This document shows positions 13,183-19,586 of a DNA stretch of 23,060 nt, piece by piece. The notes beneath the pieces are model-generated. The model saw only the letters and a program-made list of their open reading frames with translations, did no database searches and was not told the origin of the DNA. Position 1 is the stretch's first letter; every line of letters begins with the position of its first letter. The position numbers and the translations under genes are program-made. Source of the DNA: JBFHRE01 sp041591895 (GTDB taxonomy: Bacteria > Actinomycetota > Acidimicrobiia > Spongiisociales > ZC4RG35); the NCBI GenBank assembly GCA_041591895.1, contig JBFHRE010000025.1:1-23060 (forward strand). The letters run 5' to 3'.

Positions 13183-14126
13183 GCATTCCGCTCGCCGAGT
13201 ACGGGATCGTCCCGACACCGCTCGTCCGTCTGGAGCGGGTGGGCCCGCCGGGAGTCCACTTGTTCGCCAAATGCGAGTGGCATCTTCCGACCGGGTCGGT
13301 GAAGGACAGGGTGGCGGCGGGAATGTTCGCCGCCGCCAAAGCCGAAGGTCGTCTGGCCGGCTCCGTCCGGCTGATGGAGCCGTCTTCTGGCAACACCGGG
13401 ATTGCCATCGCCCGGCTCGCTCGCTTGAACGGAATCCCGTTCACCGTGCTCGTCCCCGACAACGTGTCCTCCGAGCGAACCGAGTTGTTGCGCGCATATG
13501 ACGCTGAGATCGAACTCACACCGGGCGAGTTGGGCTCGAATGGGGCGGTGCGGATCGCCGAGGAACGCGCGAGGGAGTCCGGCGAGTTGATGCTCCACCA
13601 GTACGACAACGCCGCCAATCCCGCGGCGCACGAACAGACCACCGGTCCTGAGATCGTGGCTCAACTGAACTCTCTCGGGTATGGGCCGCCGGATGCTTTC
13701 GTCGCCAGCCTCGGGACAGGAGGGACCCTGACCGGCGTGGCTCGTCATCTGCGGTCGATAGGTGCTTCCACCAGCATCGTTGCCGCCGAACCTCCCGTCG
13801 GAGAGGCGATCGCCGGATTGCGGTCGATGGACGACGGCTATGTGCCGCCGGTGTTCGATGCACGTCTCCTCTCGACCAGGATGCTGATCCGAACCGGCGC
13901 CGCGATCCAGATGACACGGCGCCTCATGTCCGAGGAGGGTTTGTTCGTTGGGCCGTCGTCGGGAGCGGCGGTGGCGGCCGCCATCCGATATTCGGAGCGA
14001 CTGCCCGAGGGCGCGAGCGTGGTGGCAGTGCTGCCTGACGCCGGCTGGAAGTACCTGTCCACAGGGATCTACGAGGGGTCCGTCGAGGATGCGGTCGCGG
14101 CTACCGAGGGAACGACTCTCTGGTAG
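13179..14126 (+). CDS. cysM: CysM, CysO-dependent cysteine synthase (O-phosphoserine sulfhydrylase)
   Basis: A 315-residue fold-type II PLP enzyme. The PLP lysine is Lys42 in LPTGSVKDR; the substrate loop is PSSGNTGIA (from residue 68); the phosphate-binding turn is SLGTGGTLTG. The C-terminal DAGWKYLSTGIYEGSVEDA is characteristic of the mycobacterial CysM group, whose flexible C-terminus closes over the active site and which uses CysO-thiocarboxylate and O-phosphoserine rather than sulfide and O-acetylserine. Position right after cysO supports this. Start in an ATGA overlap. It is the last gene of the coupled operon. Confidence 0.93.
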   Translation: MSIPLAEYGIVPTPLVRLERVGPPGVHLFAKCEWHLPTGSVKDRVAAGMFAAAKAEGRLAGSVRLMEPSSGNTGIAIARLARLNGIPFTVLVPDNVSSERTELLRAYDAEIELTPGELGSNGAVRIAEERARESGELMLHQYDNAANPAAHEQTTGPEIVAQLNSLGYGPPDAFVASLGTGGTLTGVARHLRSIGASTSIVAAEPPVGEAIAGLRSMDDGYVPPVFDARLLSTRMLIRTGAAIQMTRRLMSEEGLFVGPSSGAAVAAAIRYSERLPEGASVVAVLPDAGWKYLSTGIYEGSVEDAVAATEGTTLW

Positions 14127-14150
14127 GCGGCGGGGGGTGAGGAGGCCGCC
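14126..14150 (+). terminator. Weak GC hairpin after cysM
   Basis: GGCGGC (14126-14131) and GCCGCC (14145-14150) can pair around a 13-nt loop directly at the cysM stop. There is no T-run after it, so termination is uncertain. Confidence 0.3.
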
Positions 14151-14172
14151 GGTGGGGCAGGGCGGGATGTCC

Positions 14173-14178
14173 TAACCT
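14173..14178 (+). promoter_or_regulatory. Leaderless -10 element for the ROK kinase gene
   Basis: TAACCT followed by GCCCCGC (7 nt) and the ATG at 14186. No ribosome binding site is present. Confidence 0.55.
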
Positions 14179-14185
14179 GCCCCGC

Positions 14186-15061
14186 ATGCCGGTTCTAGGG
14201 TCGATCGAGGCGGGTGGGACCAAGTTCGTTTGTGCAGTCGGCAGCAGCCCGGACGATCTCCACGACCAGGTCCGGATCGACACCACCAGCCCCGCCGAGA
14301 CCCTGGGAGCGGTTCGAGCCTTCTTCGCGGGGCATGCCGAGGTCGAGGCCGTGGGCGTCGCCGCTTTTGGTCCGCTCGAGCTCAGACCGGGTTCGGCTGT
14401 CTACGGACACATCACCTCCACTCCGAAGCCGGGATGGGCGAACGCCGACCTGCTCGGGCCGCTGCGGGGACTCGGGGTTCCGCTCGGGATCGAGACAGAC
14501 GTGGTGGGAGCGGCGATCGGGGAGTGGCGTTGGGGCGCCGGCCGAGGTCTCGACAACCTCGTCTATGTCACGGTTGGAACCGGCATCGGTGGCGGCCAGG
14601 TCATCAACGGCAGGGCGATACCAGGCCTGGTACACAGCGAGATGGGCCACGTCGCCGTCGAGCGGCATGCGCACGACACCTACCCCGGCAACTGTCCGTT
14701 CCATGGGGATTGCCTGGAAGGAATGGCCTCCGGACCTTCGATCGAAGGACGGTGGGGGAGACGCGGCGAGGATCTGGGCGACATGCTCGAGCGGGCGGTC
14801 GATCTCGAGGCGCATTACCTCGCCTCCGGATTCAGGTCGATCGTCTATGCAACGGCTCCGCAGCGAATTGTCCTGGGTGGAGGAGTTACGCAGTTGCCAG
14901 GGCTGATCGATGCCGTACGGATCAAGTTGGGCGAACACATGAATGGATACGCTCGCCTGCCAGAGCACGATCGAGACTTCATCGTCCCGCCGGGCCTCGG
15001 CCCGCGTGCCGGGATCGCCGGCGGCCTGGCCATCGCCGAGCAGGCACTCGCCAGTCGATAG
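14186..15061 (+). CDS. ROK-family sugar kinase (fructokinase-like)
   Basis: A 291-residue ATP-dependent sugar kinase of the ROK family. The phosphate loop is GSIEAGGTKFVCAVG at the N-terminus; the catalytic-base region is ETDVVGAAIGE; the second glycine loop is TVGTGIGGG. The zinc-site variant HAHDTYPGNCPFHGDCLEG, with GMASGPSIEGRWG after it, is typical of the fructokinase/YdhR branch, so fructose is the likely substrate. No helix-turn-helix precedes the kinase, so it is an enzyme and not a ROK repressor. It starts at ATG 14186, 7 nt after TAACCT, and converges on the DUF255 gene with 48 bp between the stops, where only a 5-bp CTCGA/TCGAG stem is visible. Confidence 0.88.
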   Translation: MPVLGSIEAGGTKFVCAVGSSPDDLHDQVRIDTTSPAETLGAVRAFFAGHAEVEAVGVAAFGPLELRPGSAVYGHITSTPKPGWANADLLGPLRGLGVPLGIETDVVGAAIGEWRWGAGRGLDNLVYVTVGTGIGGGQVINGRAIPGLVHSEMGHVAVERHAHDTYPGNCPFHGDCLEGMASGPSIEGRWGRRGEDLGDMLERAVDLEAHYLASGFRSIVYATAPQRIVLGGGVTQLPGLIDAVRIKLGEHMNGYARLPEHDRDFIVPPGLGPRAGIAGGLAIAEQALASR

Positions 15062-15109
15062 CTCGAGTCGCGACCCGATCGAGCGTCGACCGCCGCCGGT
15101 GGCATGGGT

Positions 15110-17125
15110 TCAACGGTTCAGGATTCGGCGCAGCTCGTCCGTCGTGTCGACCGGAGCGTCGCAGACGAAGCCCTCGCACAGATAGGCGACCGTCCGTCCG
15201 TCCCGATAGCGGTCTGCGAGGAGTGGGACCGACTCCGATCCCGTGGTCGAAACCGCCACCGCAGTCTCCGGTCGGAACCGTTCCCAAGCGGGCCGGGCGA
15301 GTTCCACGGCGTCGGGACCGACCACAGCCAACTCGCGAAGTCCGGCGACCATCGAATCGAGAACGCCCATGACATGACCGGCGGCACGCGGGTAGCGGTC
15401 GATGAGCATCACCGAGGACCGCACCGCATCCTCTGCTCGCCGGCGCCACTCGGGGTCACCGGTGTAGAGCGAGGTGAGGAGGAAGGCCTCCGCAGCGAGC
15501 GAGGTCCCGCTCGGCAATGGGTTGTCCATCTGGTCGTGGGGGCGCTTGATCAGGTCGTCTGCGTCATGCGGTGTCGAGTACAGCCCTCCGGCCTCGTCGG
15601 CGAACCACTCCGGGATCAGGTCGACGAGCTCACGCCCTGCTTCGAACCAGCGGTACTCGCCGGTGACCGCGTAGAGCGAGTAGAGGCCGACCGCCATCGC
15701 CGCGTGGTCGTCGAGGAAGCCTGCGACGGTCGCACGGCCGTCGGTCCACGATCGCATCAAGCGACCGTCCGCGGCCCGCATGTTCTCGAACACGAATGAG
15801 GCTGCGGCTACGGCTCGGCCGATGAGCTGCGGCTGGTCGAAGGCGCCGCCTGCTTCGGCGAACGCCCGGATTGCGAGACCGTTCCAGGCGGCGATGACCT
15901 TGTTGTCCAGACCGGGGCGGACCCTCGAAGAACGCGCCTCGAACAAGCGGTCCGCAACCCGGCGGACGGCAGCAGTCACCTCCGATCGGTCGACTCCGTG
16001 GCGTTCGGCCACTTCGCCACCGGTCATCGCCACGTTGAGGATGGTCGAGCCTTCGAAGTTTCCGCCCGGTGTGACCCCGAAGAAGTCCGCAGCGATCGGG
16101 CCGTCGTCCGGCCCGGCAGTGGACATGAATTCGTCGTACTCCCATACGTAGAACTTCCCCTCGACCCCTTCTGAGTCGGCGTCCTCGGCGGAGTAGAACC
16201 CCCCCTCCGGGTGGCTCAGGTCTCGCTCCATGTACCGGAGTGTCTCGCGGGCGATGACCTCGAAGTCGGGGACTTCGAACTCCGCGGCCGCCCAGGTGTA
16301 GATGCGGGCGAGCTGGGCGTTGTCGTACAGCATCTTCTCGAAATGGGGGACGAGCCACACCGCGTCCACGGCATAGCGAGCGAAGCCCCCTCCGACCTGG
16401 TCGTAGATCCCACCCCGGGCCATCCGGGTGAGGGTGTGACCGAGCATCGTCCGCGCTCGAGGTGCCCACGGACGGCGGTGGATGCGAAGCAAGAACTCGA
16501 GCAGGGGTTGTTGCGGGAACTTCGGTGCCTGTCCGAAGCCGCCATTTACCGGGTCGTATTCCGATTCGAGGGTTCGGTAGGCGGCTTCCAACTCCGGCTG
16601 GCCGGGCAGGGTGTCACCGACCGGTAGCTGTTGGTCGATGGCATCCGTGACTCGCGCTCCCTGCTCCACGACCTCGTCCCGACGCTCGCGCCATGCTTCC
16701 TCGATCGCGCCCAGGACCCGGCGGAACGCCGGCATCCCGTGGCGATCGGTGTTCGGGTAGTACGTGCCGGTGAAGAAGGGATGTCCGTCGGGTGTCATGA
16801 ACACCGTCATCGGCCATCCGCCGCGGCCGGTGGTCGCCTGTACCGCCTCCATGTACACCGAGTCGACGTCGGGTCGCTCCTCCCGATCGACCTTGACGTT
16901 GACAAACCACCGGTTCATCTCGGTCGCGGTGTCCTCGTCCTCGAACGACTCGTGTGCCATCACATGGCACCAGTGACACGCCGAGTATCCGACCGACAAC
17001 AGGATCGGGACGTCGCGGCGTCGGGCCTCGTCGAACGCCTCCTCGCCCCATTCGTACCAGTCGACCGGGTTGTCCTTGTGCTGCAACAGGTAGGGCGACG
17101 TCGATTGTGCGAGTCGGTTCGGCAT
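15110..17125 (-). CDS. DUF255 thioredoxin-domain protein (YyaL/SPATA20 family)
   Basis: A 671-residue cytoplasmic protein, the usual full length of the family. An N-terminal thioredoxin-like domain (residues about 1-165) begins NRLAQSTSPYLLQHKDNPVDW and has the CxxC pair Cys50-Cys53 in SACHWCHVM, followed by VDREERPDVD and GGWPMTVFMTPDG. The remainder is an alpha/alpha-barrel like that of N-acylglucosamine 2-epimerases, with GGIYDQVGGGFARYAVD, WLVPHFEKMLYDNAQL and ISAWNGL-like DNKVIAAWNGLAIRAFA. The reaction is not established for this family. The ATG at 17125 follows TAGGTT by 6 nt, indicating a leaderless mRNA. Confidence 0.92.
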   Translation of the reverse strand: MPNRLAQSTSPYLLQHKDNPVDWYEWGEEAFDEARRRDVPILLSVGYSACHWCHVMAHESFEDEDTATEMNRWFVNVKVDREERPDVDSVYMEAVQATTGRGGWPMTVFMTPDGHPFFTGTYYPNTDRHGMPAFRRVLGAIEEAWRERRDEVVEQGARVTDAIDQQLPVGDTLPGQPELEAAYRTLESEYDPVNGGFGQAPKFPQQPLLEFLLRIHRRPWAPRARTMLGHTLTRMARGGIYDQVGGGFARYAVDAVWLVPHFEKMLYDNAQLARIYTWAAAEFEVPDFEVIARETLRYMERDLSHPEGGFYSAEDADSEGVEGKFYVWEYDEFMSTAGPDDGPIAADFFGVTPGGNFEGSTILNVAMTGGEVAERHGVDRSEVTAAVRRVADRLFEARSSRVRPGLDNKVIAAWNGLAIRAFAEAGGAFDQPQLIGRAVAAASFVFENMRAADGRLMRSWTDGRATVAGFLDDHAAMAVGLYSLYAVTGEYRWFEAGRELVDLIPEWFADEAGGLYSTPHDADDLIKRPHDQMDNPLPSGTSLAAEAFLLTSLYTGDPEWRRRAEDAVRSSVMLIDRYPRAAGHVMGVLDSMVAGLRELAVVGPDAVELARPAWERFRPETAVAVSTTGSESVPLLADRYRDGRTVAYLCEGFVCDAPVDTTDELRRILNR

Positions 17126-17131
17126 TCCCCC

Positions 17132-17137
17132 AACCTA
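17132..17137 (-). promoter_or_regulatory. Leaderless -10 element for the DUF255 gene
   Basis: TAGGTT on the minus strand, 6 nt (GGGGGA) before the ATG at 17125. The -35 position lies inside the palindrome at 17150-17162, as in the GNAT gene. Confidence 0.6.
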
Positions 17138-17149
17138 TCGCGTCCCTGC

Positions 17150-17267
17150 GAACCCTGGGTTCGTGAACACCGTGACGGTGTTCAGGAGCCCACAGTTCGA
17201 GCAGGCGTGCGAACCGTGGGCCCACCGACACCGTGGCGGTAGTTGCGAGCCCTGGGTTCGCAACTAC
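17150..17267. repeat. Composite nested palindrome, copy 2 (BIME-like)
   Basis: Same part order as the copy at 7674-7801. A is GAACCCTGGGTTC at 17150-17162, B GAACACCGTGACGGTGTTC at 17165-17183 (perfect 9-bp arms around one base), C GCCCACAGTTC at 17188-17198, a 12-nt loop, C' GAACCGTGGGC at 17211-17221, a degenerate B' near 17227-17246, and A' GAGCCCTGGGTTC at 17247-17259. Around A' the symmetry extends to GTAGTTGC and GCAACTAC (17239-17267). This hairpin ends 3 bases past the stop codon of the minus-strand HAD gene, so it may end or protect that transcript. Confidence 0.85.
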
Positions 17268-17270
17268 ACC

Positions 17271-18038
17271 TCAGGCGGTCCGGCCGTGGCGGCGACCGAG
17301 GAGGTAGAAGCCGACGGAGCAGCCGACGACCGCGGTGGACGCGGCCCCGATCGCCACCGCCTGCTTGGTCTTCTGGGCGAAATACACCATCGCCCAGCCC
17401 CGGTCGCGTGCCAGTCCGGTCAGTTCTCCGTCGGGATTGACCGCCACCGGATGGCCGACCACCTCGAGCATCGGCAGGTCGGAAACCGAGTCGCTGTAGG
17501 CGTAACAGAGGTCGAGGTCGTAGCCGTGCTGTGTCGCCAACTCCCTGATCGCGGTGGCCTTTCCCTCGCCGTACATGAACGGACCGTCCAGTTCGGCCGT
17601 GTACCGACCGTCCTCGATCCGTCCCTGGGTTCCGCGGGCTCCAGTCATGCCGAGGGCGGCGGCGAGGGGAGCGACGATCTCCTGCGGGGAAGCAGAGATG
17701 ATCCAGGTGTCGCGCTGGGCATTTCGATGTCGTTCGATGAGGTTCTTGGACTCGGGGCGGACCCGGTTGACGAGCTTCGGCAACATTTCGCGCCCAACTT
17801 CCATCATCGTCTCGACGGGGACACCTGCGACCCGGGCGAGGATGTCGGCGCGAAGTCGATCGGATTGGCCTTCGCCGGTGTCCCCGGCGATCACGAACAT
17901 GGCCGCCTGTCGAGCCATGTTGGCGATGTCCGTGTTCGAGATGAGTCCGGCTCGCCAGCCCTCGACGGCCAGCGGGAACACGGACGCACCGGCGATGAGC
18001 GTTCGATCGAGGTCGAAGAAGGCGGCTGCACCCGGCAT
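17271..18038 (-). CDS. HAD-superfamily phosphatase (SerB-like, HAD-IB) with a C-terminal membrane helix
   Basis: A 255-residue HAD hydrolase. Motif I is FFDLDRTLI with nucleophile Asp9 and acid/base Asp11; motif II is WIISASP; the motif III lysine is in YGEGKATAI; motif IV is YSDSVSDLPML. The helical cap between motifs I and II fits the HAD-IB group of phosphoserine phosphatase and lysophospholipid-related phosphatases. A hydrophobic stretch near the C-terminus (AVAIGAASTAVVGCSVGFYLL) followed by GRRHGR suggests a membrane anchor with the domain in the cytoplasm. Substrate unknown. The ATG at 18038 follows TAATCT by 6 nt. Its 3' end abuts the composite palindrome. Confidence 0.88.
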   Translation of the reverse strand: MPGAAAFFDLDRTLIAGASVFPLAVEGWRAGLISNTDIANMARQAAMFVIAGDTGEGQSDRLRADILARVAGVPVETMMEVGREMLPKLVNRVRPESKNLIERHRNAQRDTWIISASPQEIVAPLAAALGMTGARGTQGRIEDGRYTAELDGPFMYGEGKATAIRELATQHGYDLDLCYAYSDSVSDLPMLEVVGHPVAVNPDGELTGLARDRGWAMVYFAQKTKQAVAIGAASTAVVGCSVGFYLLGRRHGRTA

Positions 18039-18044
18039 TCAGCC

Positions 18045-18050
18045 AGATTA
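18045..18050 (-). promoter_or_regulatory. Leaderless -10 element for the HAD gene
   Basis: TAATCT on the minus strand, 6 nt (GGCTGA) before the ATG at 18038. No Shine-Dalgarno is present. Confidence 0.55.
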
Positions 18051-18123
18051 CCGGGCAGGGTCGGTGACGGAGGGCCCTTGTGGCGCCGCAACCAGGGGCG
18101 ACGTTCCAACCGCCGAAAGGGGG

Positions 18124-18152
18124 TTCACAAGCCTGGGTTTTTCTGTCATAGT
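18124..18152 (+). promoter_or_regulatory. Candidate promoter of the sigma factor gene
   Basis: TTCACA (18124-18129), 17 nt, CATAGT (18147-18152). Spacing is ideal and the boxes are fair matches to TTGACA and TATAAT. The T-run in the spacer stands out in this GC-rich window. Transcription would start near 18160. Confidence 0.5.
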
Positions 18153-18486
18153 GTGACCCCGGTGCGCGCGGTGACTCGATAGCGGTAGAGAGACCGAGAG
18201 AGGTAGCAGGGACGCCAGGGACCCAGCCAGAGTTGGGCCCGGTGCAGCCAGGTCGCCGGCGCCGAACCGTTCGAAGTGTGAGTCCGATTGGGTCGAGCCT
18301 TGGTCAGACGCGTGTCGGACCGTGATCGGCCCGATTGGTCCAACCGAAGACAACAACCCCGCGATTCACCAGAGTTCACAACCCAGAGATTCATACCGAG
18401 GATCACGCACGATTCTCACAACAATCGAGACAGACATCACGCCGTCCGGTTCGCCGGACGAGAACGAAACGACGAGAGGTACCACG
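18153..18486 (+). other. Long 5' leader of the sigma factor gene
   Basis: About 330 bp without a convincing gene, visibly less GC-rich than its surroundings in the second half. It holds a 7-bp hairpin, CGTCCGG, loop TTCG, CCGGACG (18443-18460), 26 nt before the start codon, and a GGACC/GGTCC pairing around 18309-18340. The sigma frame is open back to a GTG at 18322, but that stretch has no ribosome binding site and does not look like coding sequence. I recognise no known riboswitch. Confidence 0.5.
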
Positions 18487-19482
18487 TTGACCGCAGCCGA
18501 CACCCGAAAGGACGCTCCCAAGACCGCCGACAAGGCGAAGAAGTCGGTCGTGAGCAAGATCACCGACGAGCGCGGCCGGCTCACCACCGACCTCGTATCG
18601 CAGTATCTGACCGCGATCGGGGAGTACGAGCTGCTCACAGCCGAGCAGGAGGTCGAACTCGCCCAGATGATCGAGTCGGGCGAAGAGGCCGGCGAGCGGA
18701 TCGAGAAGGGTGACTTCAAGGACAAGAAGCAGGAGATCGAGCTTCGACGTCTCGAACGCAAAGGTCGCGAGGCGAAGGATGCGTTCCTCACCGCCAACCT
18801 CCGTTTGGTCGTGGCCAACGCTCGTCGGTACGCCAACACCTCCGGGATCGACTTCCTCGACCTGATCCAGGAAGGGAACCTCGGTCTGATCAGGGCAGTC
18901 GAGAAGTTCGACTGGCGGAAGGGCTTCAAGTTCTCGACGTATGCCACGTGGTGGATTCGTCAGGCCATCACCCGCGCCATCGCCGACAAGTCCCGTACGG
19001 TCCGCATCCCGGTGCATCTCCATGACACCCTGGCCGCGGTGCGTGCCGCCCAGGCCAGCCTCAAGGCCGAGCTGGGTCGCGATCCGCGACCCGAAGAGAT
19101 CGCCGAGGAGGCCGGTGTCACCGTGGACAAGGTCGAACTCGCACTCGGAGTGGCCGACACCGTCTCTCTCGAGCAGCCGATCGGTGAGGACGGCGCCCAA
19201 CTCGGAGACTTCATCGAGGACGCGGATGCCGCCGACCCGGTGCAGATCACCGAAGAGATGGACGTGGCCGACTCACTCCGGCGCTCGATCGACCGGCTAC
19301 CTCAGCGCGAGGGTCGGATTCTGGCGCTGCGCTACGGCTTCTACGACGGCGTGCCGCGCACACTCGAGGAGATCGGTGACGAGTTCAACCTCACCCGGGA
19401 GCGCATCCGGCAGCTCGAGAAGCTGGCGCTGTGCCGTCTCCGTCACCCATCGTTCGGGATCCGGGAGCAGGACCTCATCTGA
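18487..19482 (+). CDS. Sigma-70 family RNA polymerase sigma factor (RpoD/SigA-like, group 1 or 2)
   Basis: A 331-residue sigma factor that directs RNA polymerase to -10/-35 promoters. Region 1.2 is DLVSQYLTAIGEYELLTAEQEVELA (about 35-60). Region 2 is about 97-170, with RLVVANARRYANTSGIDFLDLIQEGNLGLIRAVEKFD and the promoter-melting STYATWWIRQAITRAI. Region 3 follows, and region 4.2 is the helix-turn-helix RTLEEIGDEFNLTRERIRQLEKLAL (about 292-316). It lacks the long region 1.1, and its end FGIREQDLI differs from the usual principal-sigma ending, so a group 2 factor is possible. I start at TTG 18487, 7 nt after GAGAGG; a GTG at 18322 would add 55 residues of unlikely sequence. Confidence 0.88.
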   Translation: MTAADTRKDAPKTADKAKKSVVSKITDERGRLTTDLVSQYLTAIGEYELLTAEQEVELAQMIESGEEAGERIEKGDFKDKKQEIELRRLERKGREAKDAFLTANLRLVVANARRYANTSGIDFLDLIQEGNLGLIRAVEKFDWRKGFKFSTYATWWIRQAITRAIADKSRTVRIPVHLHDTLAAVRAAQASLKAELGRDPRPEEIAEEAGVTVDKVELALGVADTVSLEQPIGEDGAQLGDFIEDADAADPVQITEEMDVADSLRRSIDRLPQREGRILALRYGFYDGVPRTLEEIGDEFNLTRERIRQLEKLALCRLRHPSFGIREQDLI

Positions 19483-19485
19483 GCG

Positions 19486-19513
19486 CTTTCCCGGCCGCCT
19501 CGAGCCGGGAAAG
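19486..19513 (+). terminator. Strong hairpin after the sigma factor gene
   Basis: CTTTCCCGGC (19486-19495) and GCCGGGAAAG (19504-19513) form a perfect 10-bp stem with an 8-nt loop, 3 nt after the stop. There is no T-run, which is common for terminators in high-GC actinobacteria. It separates the sigma gene from the liv operon. Confidence 0.7.
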
Positions 19514-19549
19514 ATCGCGTCTGGGGCCGGTCGGGCACCCGTCATCGTC

Positions 19550-19555
19550 TAAGGT
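19550..19555 (+). promoter_or_regulatory. -10 element of the liv operon
   Basis: TAAGGT, followed by GCTGCCG (7 nt) and a GTG at 19563. The spacing equals that of the other leaderless genes here, so transcription probably starts at 19563. Confidence 0.55.
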
Positions 19556-19562
19556 GCTGCCG

Positions 19563-19586
19563 GTGCGGCAGCAGGTAGGTGCATGA
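19563..19586 (+). CDS. Possible 7-codon leaderless leader ORF coupled to livH
   Basis: GTG at the predicted transcription start opens a 7-codon ORF (MRQQVGA) whose TGA (19584-19586) overlaps the livH ATG (19583) as ATGA. It would let a leaderless ribosome deliver translation to livH, which has only a weak AGGTAGGT before it. It is too short to judge by coding statistics, so this rests only on the promoter position and the overlap. Confidence 0.35.
   Translation: MRQQVGA

Noticed and set aside
18122..18140. Third copy of the composite palindrome near GGTTCACAAGCCTGGGTTT
   Set aside because: Only short resemblance to the A unit; no symmetric arms, B or C units. It is better explained as promoter sequence.
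18322..18486. Sigma factor start at GTG 18322
   Set aside because: No ribosome binding site or correctly placed -10; the 55 extra residues look like non-coding sequence. TTG 18487 has GAGAGG at good spacing.
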